A DNA stretch of 5,501 nt, taken from assembly GCA_041167105.1 (NCBI GenBank), contig JBEEGX010000136.1, forward strand, positions 1 through 5,501, read 5' to 3'. Source of the stretch: JAJPGZ01 sp041167105 (GTDB lineage Bacteria; Verrucomicrobiota; Verrucomicrobiia; Chthoniobacterales; UBA10450). Position 1 is the stretch's first letter, and each line of letters begins with the position of its first letter. The position numbers and the translations under genes are program-made. Shown piece after piece: positions 1 to 5,501 of the stretch. The notes under the pieces are model-generated. The model was not told the DNA's origin. It worked only from the letters and a program-made list of their open reading frames with translations, and made no database searches.

Positions 1-1838
1 AGAAGACCGGGCGCACGTTTGCGTCGAATTCCACTGTCGGAGCAAACGCATTGTATGCATACACCGATACGGCGCCGCCTTTCAACGACGGCGATCTCTG
101 GGTAGAAGTGGGCGCGGCGCCGGCGAACGGCGGGATTGATCACGAAACAATTGGATCGGGCCCGTATCCAGCGTCGTTGAGTCTGCTCTCGACTGCGATC
201 AATCACGGACAATACGTGCTCTATTGTTCGCAAGACGGAGTCGGATCGCTTTGCCAGCGCAGCGACGATCTCGGCCAGAGTTACGGGCCGGGTGTTTCGG
301 CCATGGGCAACGGTTTCGGTCCGTGTGGCGGCATTCATGGTCACGCGAAAATTGCACCCGACGGAACCGCTTTTCTCCCGGACCGTTCCTGCGGCGGTGA
401 ACAGGGCGGCGCGTTTAGTTTAAATGCCGGAATCAATTGGTCACAAACGACGGCGCCGGGCAGTTCATCTGCCGGCGACACGAATTCCGATCCATCGATC
501 GCCTTCGACGAGAACAGCACGGCATATTTCTGCTACGCGAATAATGAAGGTAGCGGCGAAATTCACGCGCACGTCGCCGTCGGTAAGCGGACCGGCTCGA
601 CCATTGAGTGGATACGCGACAGCGACCTCGGCATCACTCACGGCATCGCGAATGTTGTTTTCCCGGAAGCGGTCGCAGGCAGTGCCGGACGCGCCGCATG
701 TGGTTTCCTCGGCACCAATACAGCCGGCGATTTCCAGAGCTCAAATTTCTTGGGCGATTGGTACCTATTTATCGCTACGACGTACGACGAAGGTCAAAAC
801 TGGGTGACGGTAAACGCGACTCCTAATACCCCGGTGCAAAACCGCGCCGGCGTTTGTTTAAAGGGCATCAATTGCGGTTCCGGCACTGCGCCGCGCAATC
901 TTCTCGATTTCAACGAAGTCACGATGGACGACAAAGGACGCGTGCTCTTCGGCTACAGCCATGGTTCGTCCGCGAATATGCGGGTCGCGCGACAGATCGG
1001 AGGCAAGACTCTGCTCGCGGCTTCCGATGTCGCCGAACCTGTCGTTCCGAAAGCGCCCTGCCTCTCCGGCACCCGCAGCAGCAACGGCGTTCATTTGACT
1101 TGGAAAATTCCTGATAACGGCGGCGCCGATATTACCGGCTATAAAATTTTTCGCGGCAACAGCGCCGGCAACGAGGTCCTCCTCGGCGTGACCGGCGCGA
1201 CCAATTCATTCGATGACATTACGGCCGATCCGTCGCAGCCGGTGTATTACAAAGTCAGCGCCGTGAACGTTGTCGATCTTGCCGGCGGCGCACTGAGCGA
1301 TGAAATAAATTTCGCCGCTACGCCGGGCATTTACCTAACGAGTGCGGCCTCGCGCATTTCGCACTCCGGTGTGTCGTTCGACATCAATCTGCCATTGTAT
1401 GGGATCGGCATCGAATGTCGCAGTGGCGGAAGCGCCGGCAATTACACGCTGGTTTTGAATTTCGGTAATCCAGTCGCCAACTACGACGCAATCACTCTGA
1501 CGAGTGGCACGGGCGCGATCAGCAATCGAGCGATAATCGGCGGAGCGCTCGTAGTGAACCTGAGCGGTGTGACGAACGCGCAACGGATCGCGGTTACATT
1601 CACCAACGTCCGCGACAGTGTCGGCAACGCGGCCTCCTTCACCCTTAACGCCGGCATCCTCATCGGCGACACCACGGGCGACGGTAATGCGAACTCGGCC
1701 GATATCGCGCAGACAAAATCCAAATCCGGCCAGTCGGTCGATAGTGCGAATTTCCGCGCTGATGTCACAACCGACGGAAATCTCAACAGCGCCGACATCG
1801 CATTAGTGAAGTCTAAGTCGGGCACGGCATTGCCTTAA
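1..1838 (+). CDS. Secreted sialidase-like (Asp-box) propeller protein with FN3 and dockerin-like C-terminus, 5' partial
   Basis: The reading frame is open from the first complete codon at position 3 to TAA at 1836-1838, giving 611 visible residues; the true start is left of the window. A TTG at 51 is in frame but lies inside the domain, with no signal peptide or Shine-Dalgarno, so it is not the start. Asp-box-like motifs (S-x-D-x-G-x-T-W/F) are seen as SDDLGQSY (261-284), a weak SLNAGINW (417-440) and TYDEGQNW (780-803). The left edge appears to cut another one (TGRTF). Such boxes mark sialidase/BNR beta-propellers. A fibronectin III domain follows (about 1047-1313), then a beta-rich module (about 1326-1664) and a paired dockerin-like calcium-binding tail (1665-1835). 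The product is probably extracellular, but no catalytic F/YRIP motif is visible and the substrate is unknown. It is a paralogue of the downstream gene. Domain calls are fairly secure; function is not. Confidence 0.9.
   Translation, partial: KTGRTFASNSTVGANALYAYTDTAPPFNDGDLWVEVGAAPANGGIDHETIGSGPYPASLSLLSTAINHGQYVLYCSQDGVGSLCQRSDDLGQSYGPGVSAMGNGFGPCGGIHGHAKIAPDGTAFLPDRSCGGEQGGAFSLNAGINWSQTTAPGSSSAGDTNSDPSIAFDENSTAYFCYANNEGSGEIHAHVAVGKRTGSTIEWIRDSDLGITHGIANVVFPEAVAGSAGRAACGFLGTNTAGDFQSSNFLGDWYLFIATTYDEGQNWVTVNATPNTPVQNRAGVCLKGINCGSGTAPRNLLDFNEVTMDDKGRVLFGYSHGSSANMRVARQIGGKTLLAASDVAEPVVPKAPCLSGTRSSNGVHLTWKIPDNGGADITGYKIFRGNSAGNEVLLGVTGATNSFDDITADPSQPVYYKVSAVNVVDLAGGALSDEINFAATPGIYLTSAASRISHSGVSFDINLPLYGIGIECRSGGSAGNYTLVLNFGNPVANYDAITLTSGTGAISNRAIIGGALVVNLSGVTNAQRIAVTFTNVRDSVGNAASFTLNAGILIGDTTGDGNANSADIAQTKSKSGQSVDSANFRADVTTDGNLNSADIALVKSKSGTALP
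1047..1313 (+). other. Fibronectin type III domain within the first protein
   Basis: The translated stretch begins with a Pro-rich entry (PKAPCLSG), continues with a strand containing HLTWKIP and the FN3-typical ADITGYKIFRG, and ends with VYYKVSAVN followed by a short strand (LSDEINF). The order of Trp, the GYKIFRG strand and the Tyr-Lys-Val-Ser-Ala strand is characteristic of bacterial FN3 domains, which act as spacers or binding modules in secreted glycan-active proteins. It sits between the propeller and the shared beta-rich module. The downstream paralogue has no equivalent at this point, so it was inserted in one gene or lost from the other. Confidence 0.85.
1326..1664 (+). other. Shared beta-rich module preceding the dockerin-like tail (first protein)
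   Basis: This segment of about 113 residues carries GIECRSGG (1407-1430), TSGTG (1500-1514) and LSGVTNAQRIAVT (about 1560-1598). The same landmarks occur in the same order in the second protein. The alternation of hydrophobic and polar residues suggests a beta-sandwich. I recall similar segments ahead of dockerin-like repeats in soil Verrucomicrobiota proteins but know no established function; a structural or adhesion role is inference. Confidence 0.65.
1665..1835 (+). other. Dockerin-like paired EF-hand tail (first protein)
   Basis: Two calcium-loop repeats are visible. The first, GDTTGDGNANSAD (from 1665), has Asp/Asn/Asp at loop positions 1, 5, 9 and 12. The second, DVTTDGNLNSAD (1761-1796), has the same pattern. 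Each is followed by a short helix, DIAQTKSKSG and DIALVKSKSG. This matches the dockerin type I plan of two F-hand loops, each with a following helix. In cellulosomes dockerins bind cohesins; outside them, similar tails may simply be calcium-stabilised. No cohesin is encoded in the window. The protein ends directly after the second repeat with SGTALP. Confidence 0.85.
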
Positions 1839-1856
1839 CGCAAGATCGACAATCAC

Positions 1857-1895
1857 AAACCCCGCTCGTCGCCGTGAGCGCGGTTTTTGTTTTTT
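1857..1895 (+). terminator. Intrinsic terminator after the first gene
   Basis: The left arm 1857-1867 pairs with 1876-1886 as an 11-bp stem with a single C-C mismatch (1862/1881) and an 8-nt loop. The right arm runs straight into a T-rich tract, 1884-1895, interrupted by one G. It starts 18 nt after the stop codon at 1838. Stem, spacing and T tract are those of a Rho-independent terminator, so the first gene is probably transcribed separately from the second. Confidence 0.85.
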
Positions 1896-1943
1896 CCGGT
1901 GCGATTGCATCCATTCGATAACGCTTAACCGAATACAACCGAT

Positions 1944-1950
1944 AAGGAGA
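1944..1950 (+). promoter_or_regulatory. Shine-Dalgarno sequence for the 1162-residue gene
   Basis: AAGGAGA lies 8 nt upstream of the ATG at 1959. It is a near-perfect anti-Shine-Dalgarno match at good spacing. Together with the signal peptide that begins at this ATG, it fixes the start codon. Confidence 0.9.
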
Positions 1951-1958
1951 CCCTTCTT

Positions 1959-2057
1959 ATGAAACATGTTCTTAAAAATAAATGGCGTTCCGTCATAGCG
2001 CTCTTGCTCATCACCGTTGTTCCTGCTGGAAGCTTGCTCTTTTCCAACGCATCGGCG
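1959..2057 (+). other. Sec signal peptide of the 1162-residue protein
   Basis: Residues 1-33 have a basic N-region (K2, K6, K8, R10), a hydrophobic core from about residue 11 to 28 (SVIALLLITVVPAGSLLF) and a polar end with small residues at -3 and -1 (A31, A33). Predicted cleavage is after SNASA, before RTRR. There is no Cys lipobox and no twin-arginine motif before the core, so export is by Sec with signal peptidase I. Confidence 0.85.
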
Positions 2058-5000
2058 CGCACCAGGCGGGCGAATTCGCCTAACGAAGGAGCAGGCGCCG
2101 CCGCGACGACCGCGCGAACGCCTAACTACGTCGCCGGAAATTTTACTTTCGGTTCGACCAAGCAACTGCTTCCGAACGCGCCGTTGCCACTCGGATTCCA
2201 AGATGTAGAACCGGAAATCAAAGTCGATCTTTTCGGCAATATCTACGTGACCGCCATTGAAGGCGTCCCGGCCGGCGTCGATCTTTGGAAATCCACAGAC
2301 GGCGGCGGAACGTTCACTTATCTCGGCCAGCCTGACGGTGCGCAGTGTCCCAGCGGTTCCAATTGCACGAACGACGTGGGCGTTGGCGGCGGTGATGACA
2401 GTATCGACGTGAGCAGTGGTGGATATCTCTACGTATCGAGTCTCTGGCTCGGCAGTGTCACGATGTCGGCCTCGTACGATGGTGGCATCGGCGGCGTTTT
2501 ACCCGGACAAAGATGGGAAGTAAATCAGGCTGCGGCGGCCGTGCCTTCGGATGATCGACAATGGGTCGCGGCCTACGGGCCGGACACTGTTTACATGAGT
2601 TATCGCCAGGTTCTGCCCGCGGGCGCGAACGCGTCGAACGTGATCTTCGTCGCCAAATCGACTGATGCCGGCAAAACTTTTCCCACGCAAACGGCGACGT
2701 TCCCCGCGACAAACGAAGTGACGGCGCGACGGGAAGGCAATCTCGTGGTCGATCCCTACACCGGGAACCTTTATACTTCATTTCGGCCGCAGGAACTCAA
2801 CGGCCACACGCGCGCGGAGCTTTGGTTTTTGAAATCAACCGACGGCGGGAGCACTTGGGCATTAACGAAAGCGTATCAAGGTCCGACCGGCAGCGATATC
2901 GGTAATATCTTTCCAGTGATGGCGGTGGATCGAGGCGGAAATATTCACCTCGCCTTCAGCCAATGCGATTTCGACAGCGGCACAGCCAATAGTTCAAACT
3001 GCCAGGTGTTGTTGATGAGCTCGGCCGATCAAGGCGCGACCTGGCTCGAGCCGGTACGCGTGAACAACGGCCCCGGGACATCGTACGCTATTTTGCCGTG
3101 GATGGTCGCCGGTAGTGCCGGAGTTGTCGATCTTACCTGGTACGGCGCCGACATCACCAGCTCCACGCAATCGGCCAGCTGGCACATGTATTTCGCGCAA
3201 ACGACTGACGCCATGTCGAACACGCCGACATTCAGTCAAGTCCAGGCCATCCCTCAGGTCGTGCACAACCAGGACATCTGTTTGAAGGGCGGCGCCTGCG
3301 GCGGTAACCGCGACCTAGCTGAGTATTATCAGCTCGCGCTCGATCCAAATGGCAATGCCAACATTGCTTTCACCGACGATGCAACGAACGATCCTTCCGG
3401 CCTCGGGCGCACATGGTTCACGAAACAAACCGGCGGACCGAGCGCATACACCCCGCCCGCCGCGCCGGCGCCGGCGACGTTCGCCACCAATATCAATGTC
3501 ACCGGTTCCGGTACTAAAGCCGAACCGAACAGCTGGGTCGATTCGCACAATTGTATTTTTGGCGGGGCCATCGGTGGTCCAACCGCCTTCCGCTCCCAGA
3601 ACGGCGGTGCCAGCTTCACTGCCAAAAACGTGGTCGTCGGCACGGGAGCACACGGGGGCGATTTTGACATCATTACCCTGCCAAAAGCCGACGGCTCGCG
3701 CCCCGACCAGATTTACACGGCGGACCTCGGCATCACGAGCGTCCACATCGGCAAATCGATCGATGGCGGGAATAATTACGTCACGCCGGGAATGAACGGA
3801 ATTGCCGGCGAAGTTTCCGTCGCCTCCGACCGCATGTGGCTTTACCCGGATCGCGGTGTGCCCACGGCTAACGACCAGACGATTTACATCACCGAGCACG
3901 AAGCGGCGAGCGAACTCATTCGCTTTGCTGCCCTGACAAACGACTTCGCCTGGTCGGCCTTTAGCAGCGGCATGACCTCGCCAGAATTCATCCTTCCGCC
4001 GGGCAATACGTTTCCGAATACAAATCCCGGTCCGGTGTTTGTGAACAAAATAACGCACGAAGTGATCGGAATCTTCGCCGCCGCGTCCACCACCACTAAC
4101 GCGCAGGATCCGCCCTTTGGAAAGATGATGAACGTATGGGCGGCCGTTGGCCCGGCTACATCGGCGCAGGGACTCGCGCCCGGACCGTTCACAAACTATC
4201 CGGCGTTCAAAGGCGTGATCGATTCACCGGTTCAAGCGCCGTCACCCGCGCCCAGTCTGCCGCCGAATGCCGCCACCATTGGCAATAGCTGCGGCAATCT
4301 CTTTCCGTCCGGCGCGGCAGATTCGGTTGGGAACATTTATGCCGTTTGGGCCACTAACAACTCTCGCTTCAACGCCACCCAACCCGGCGGAGCGCCCGGC
4401 ACCACATATGATGTCTGGATGTCCGCGTCCCACGACGGCGGCAAGAATTTCTACGGACCGTGGAAGGTCAGCTCCGGAACCGGAACCTGCGTCCAACCGT
4501 GGATTGCCGCCGCCGATAATGGCCGCGTCGACATCGTCTATTATCAGTCCGACAATGTTGCTGCGCCCCCGGCGGGCGATCCATCGAGTCCGGGTTGTGT
4601 CACAGGAGGACCAAATGACATGCCGGCCGGTTCCACTTGGAATGTGATGTTCGCGCAATCGCTCAACGCCGCCAGCCGTGAGCCGGTCTTCACCGTCAGC
4701 CAGGCTAGCGATCACATAGTGCACACCGGCTCAATCAGCGCCTGCGGCCTGACCGGCAGTTCCGATCGCTCGTTGCTGGACTTCTTCGAAGTTGCCATCG
4801 GGCCGGATGGACTCGGCAATATTTTCAACGCCGACAACGGGATCGCCGGTCTGCACATCAATTACGCGCGGCAAAACAGCGGCCCGCTCGCGGTCACAAA
4901 TCCAGTTGTAACCACCTGTTTGCCCGGACCGCCCATTCCAACTGCGATTGTCTCGCGTAAAACGCACGGCGCTGTCGGCGATTTCGATGTCGATCTTAAA

Positions 5001-5447
5001 CCGCCGGCTCCGGGAATCGAGTGCCGAACCGGTGGAACAAATAATGACTTCAAGATTGTCGTAACCTTCCCGTTGCCGATAACAGTTAACGGTACGCCGA
5101 AAGCGACCGTGACATCGGGCACCGGAACGGTCAGCAACGTTACGGTTAGTAGCAATCAAGTCACAATCGACCTGACCGGTGTGACGAACGCGCAACGAAT
5201 CACCGTTACGCTCAAGACTGTTACTGATGCCAACGGCTCGGGCGATGTACCGATCAACATGGCCGTGCTCAATGGCGACACCACGGCCGACACGTTTGTG
5301 AATTCGACGGACATTGCCCAAACCAAGTCGCAATCCGGCCAGGTAGTTACTGGATCAAACTTCCGCGAAGATGTGACCGCGGATGGAAACATTAACAGCA
5401 CCGACATCGCGTTCGTGAAGTCCAAATCGGGAACGGCGCTTCCGTAA
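1959..5447 (+). CDS. Secreted double sialidase-like propeller protein with dockerin-like C-terminus
   Basis: A complete 1162-residue protein starting at ATG 1959 behind a strong Shine-Dalgarno and ending with TAA. Residues 1-33 form a Sec-type signal peptide. A low-complexity Ala/Arg/Thr stretch leads into a first propeller (about 56-494) with clear Asp boxes at 112-119 (STDGGGTF), 234-241 (STDAGKTF), 293-300 (STDGGSTW) and 355-362 (SADQGATW). A Pro/Ala linker (about 498-507) precedes a second propeller (about 508-972) with weaker boxes at 546-553, 600-607 (SIDGGNNY) and 824-831 (SHDGGKNF). The beta-rich module (about 994-1105) and two-repeat dockerin-like tail (1106-1162) close the protein. 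BNR/sialidase-like propellers are found in glycosidases and in non-catalytic binding proteins. No F/YRIP arginine motif is seen, so the activity is unknown. The product is likely secreted or surface-exposed. It is a paralogue of the upstream gene but lacks its FN3 domain. Confidence 0.95.
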   Translation: MKHVLKNKWRSVIALLLITVVPAGSLLFSNASARTRRANSPNEGAGAAATTARTPNYVAGNFTFGSTKQLLPNAPLPLGFQDVEPEIKVDLFGNIYVTAIEGVPAGVDLWKSTDGGGTFTYLGQPDGAQCPSGSNCTNDVGVGGGDDSIDVSSGGYLYVSSLWLGSVTMSASYDGGIGGVLPGQRWEVNQAAAAVPSDDRQWVAAYGPDTVYMSYRQVLPAGANASNVIFVAKSTDAGKTFPTQTATFPATNEVTARREGNLVVDPYTGNLYTSFRPQELNGHTRAELWFLKSTDGGSTWALTKAYQGPTGSDIGNIFPVMAVDRGGNIHLAFSQCDFDSGTANSSNCQVLLMSSADQGATWLEPVRVNNGPGTSYAILPWMVAGSAGVVDLTWYGADITSSTQSASWHMYFAQTTDAMSNTPTFSQVQAIPQVVHNQDICLKGGACGGNRDLAEYYQLALDPNGNANIAFTDDATNDPSGLGRTWFTKQTGGPSAYTPPAAPAPATFATNINVTGSGTKAEPNSWVDSHNCIFGGAIGGPTAFRSQNGGASFTAKNVVVGTGAHGGDFDIITLPKADGSRPDQIYTADLGITSVHIGKSIDGGNNYVTPGMNGIAGEVSVASDRMWLYPDRGVPTANDQTIYITEHEAASELIRFAALTNDFAWSAFSSGMTSPEFILPPGNTFPNTNPGPVFVNKITHEVIGIFAAASTTTNAQDPPFGKMMNVWAAVGPATSAQGLAPGPFTNYPAFKGVIDSPVQAPSPAPSLPPNAATIGNSCGNLFPSGAADSVGNIYAVWATNNSRFNATQPGGAPGTTYDVWMSASHDGGKNFYGPWKVSSGTGTCVQPWIAAADNGRVDIVYYQSDNVAAPPAGDPSSPGCVTGGPNDMPAGSTWNVMFAQSLNAASREPVFTVSQASDHIVHTGSISACGLTGSSDRSLLDFFEVAIGPDGLGNIFNADNGIAGLHINYARQNSGPLAVTNPVVTTCLPGPPIPTAIVSRKTHGAVGDFDVDLKPPAPGIECRTGGTNNDFKIVVTFPLPITVNGTPKATVTSGTGTVSNVTVSSNQVTIDLTGVTNAQRITVTLKTVTDANGSGDVPINMAVLNGDTTADTFVNSTDIAQTKSQSGQVVTGSNFREDVTADGNINSTDIAFVKSKSGTALP
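2124..3440 (+). other. First Asp-box beta-propeller copy (residues about 56-494)
   Basis: Four good Asp boxes (S-x-D-x-G-x-T-F/W) occur at 2292-2315, 2658-2681, 2835-2858 and 3021-3044. Each lies near a strand of the type GNIYVT or GNIHLAF, the usual propeller blade layout. The copy ends with the motif CLKGGACGGNRDL (from 3279), followed by a last strand ANIAFTDD. The spacing fits a propeller of about six blades, though blade number cannot be fixed by eye. Confidence 0.75.
3480..4874 (+). other. Second, degenerate propeller copy (residues about 508-972)
   Basis: This half follows the same order of landmarks as the first: a GGDFDI strand matching GGGDDSI, an SDRMW segment matching SDDRQW, a NLFPSGAADSVGNIYAVW strand matching NIFPVMAVDRGGNIHLAF, a QPWIAAADNGRVDIVYY strand matching LPWMVAGSAGVVDLTWY, and a terminal Cys/Arg motif. 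Its Asp boxes have lost the Thr (SIDGGNNY, SHDGGKNF) or the Asp (SQNGGASF). A Pro-rich stretch (residues 757-769) sits inside it and looks like a loop insertion. The parallels support an ancient internal duplication. Confidence 0.7.
4938..5273 (+). other. Shared beta-rich module preceding the dockerin-like tail (second protein)
   Basis: Residues about 994-1105 carry GIECRTGG (5013-5036), TSGTG (5112-5126) and LTGVTNAQRITVT (about 5172-5210), the same landmarks in the same order as in the upstream protein. The N-terminal part, SRKTHGAVGDFDVDL, aligns with SRISHSGVSFDINL. No function is known to me; the pattern is that of a beta-sandwich spacer or adhesion module. Confidence 0.65.
5274..5444 (+). 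other. Dockerin-like paired EF-hand tail (second protein)
   Basis: Repeat one is D1107-T-T-A-D1111-T-F-V-N1115-S-T-D1118. Repeat two is D1138-V-T-A-D1142-G-N-I-N1146-S-T-D1149. Both keep the acidic or Asn ligands at loop positions 1, 5, 9 and 12. Repeat one has Thr where Gly is usual at position 6, so its calcium loop may be weaker. By hand alignment, 42 of 57 residues match the tail of the upstream protein, including the closing KSKSGTALP. No LPXTG, PEP-CTERM or other anchor follows. Confidence 0.85.
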
Positions 5448-5470
5448 CGGAACGGCCGAATAAATTCCGG

Positions 5471-5501
5471 CGCTGGAGGTAGTGCTTGACTGCTTCCAGC
5501 G
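5471..5501 (+). terminator. Hairpin after the second gene, possible terminator cut by the window edge
   Basis: Positions 5471-5482 pair with 5490-5501 as a continuous 12-bp stem containing two G·U pairs, around a 7-nt loop (5483-5489). It begins 24 nt after the stop codon at 5447, a typical terminator distance. The window ends exactly at the base of the stem, so any T tract is unseen. It could also be part of another structured element. Confidence 0.5.

Noticed and set aside
51..53. TTG as start of the first gene
   Set aside because: The frame stays open to the left edge, the residues after it are mid-domain, and there is neither a Shine-Dalgarno nor a signal peptide.
1896..1943. Sigma-70 promoter for the second gene
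   Set aside because: A TTGCAT (1905-1910) could pass as a -35 element, but no good -10 hexamer lies at 16-18 nt spacing, so I do not call a promoter.
1803..2201. Reverse-strand open frame across the intergenic gap
   Set aside because: It overlaps the end of the first gene, the terminator and the signal peptide of the second. Its product is Arg-rich with no recognisable domain.
3315..4058. Reverse-strand open frame of 247 codons
   Set aside because: It lies wholly inside the second gene, whose domains are clear. Its translation is Arg/Val/Gly-rich with no recognisable motif, as expected of an antisense shadow in GC-rich coding DNA.
2124..4874. Calling the proteins active sialidases
   Set aside because: Asp boxes only indicate the propeller fold. 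I could not find the F/YRIP arginine motif; SFRPQE (about residue 273) is not a match and lies in mid-domain.
4731..5333. Reverse-strand open frame of 200 codons
   Set aside because: It is antisense to the well-supported beta module and dockerin-like tail, with no recognisable domain.
5274..5447. C-terminal sorting anchor (LPXTG, PEP-CTERM)
   Set aside because: The protein ends in ...SKSGTALP with no hydrophobic segment or basic tail. TALP resembles neither signal.

Overview
The window holds two large genes in tandem on the + strand, almost filling it. I found no RNA gene, mobile element, CRISPR array or convincing reverse-strand gene. The sequence is moderately GC-rich. Both proteins end in an unusual two-repeat dockerin-like calcium-binding tail with helices of the form DIAQTKSxSG / DIAxVKSKSGTALP, preceded by a module with GIECRxGG and GVTNAQRI motifs. 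From memory, this tail is typical of large secreted proteins of soil Verrucomicrobiota (Chthoniobacterales / Udaeobacter-like genomes). That placement is inference and not proven by anything in the window.

Layout. Positions 1-1838 are the 3' part of a gene whose start lies left of the window. It encodes the end of a sialidase-like (BNR/Asp-box) beta-propeller, then a fibronectin type III domain, a beta-rich module and the dockerin-like tail. Positions 1839-1958 are a short intergenic gap with an intrinsic terminator hairpin followed by a T-rich tract, then a strong Shine-Dalgarno sequence. Positions 1959-5447 are a complete 1162-residue gene: signal peptide, first Asp-box propeller, Pro/Ala linker, second and more degenerate propeller copy, the same beta-rich module and the same dockerin-like tail. 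Positions 5448-5501 hold a G·U-containing hairpin at the window edge that may be the second gene's terminator.

How they fit together. The two products are paralogues sharing propeller, beta module and dockerin-like tail, so they are probably secreted or cell-surface proteins with related binding or carbohydrate-related roles. The terminator between them suggests separate transcription, with the pair arising by duplication. No sialidase catalytic signature (F/YRIP) was seen, so enzymatic activity should not be assumed. The most noteworthy points are the internal propeller duplication, the conserved motif closing all three propeller copies, and the shared C-terminal cassette with no visible anchor or cohesin partner. 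I see no defence, mobile or other novel multi-gene system here.
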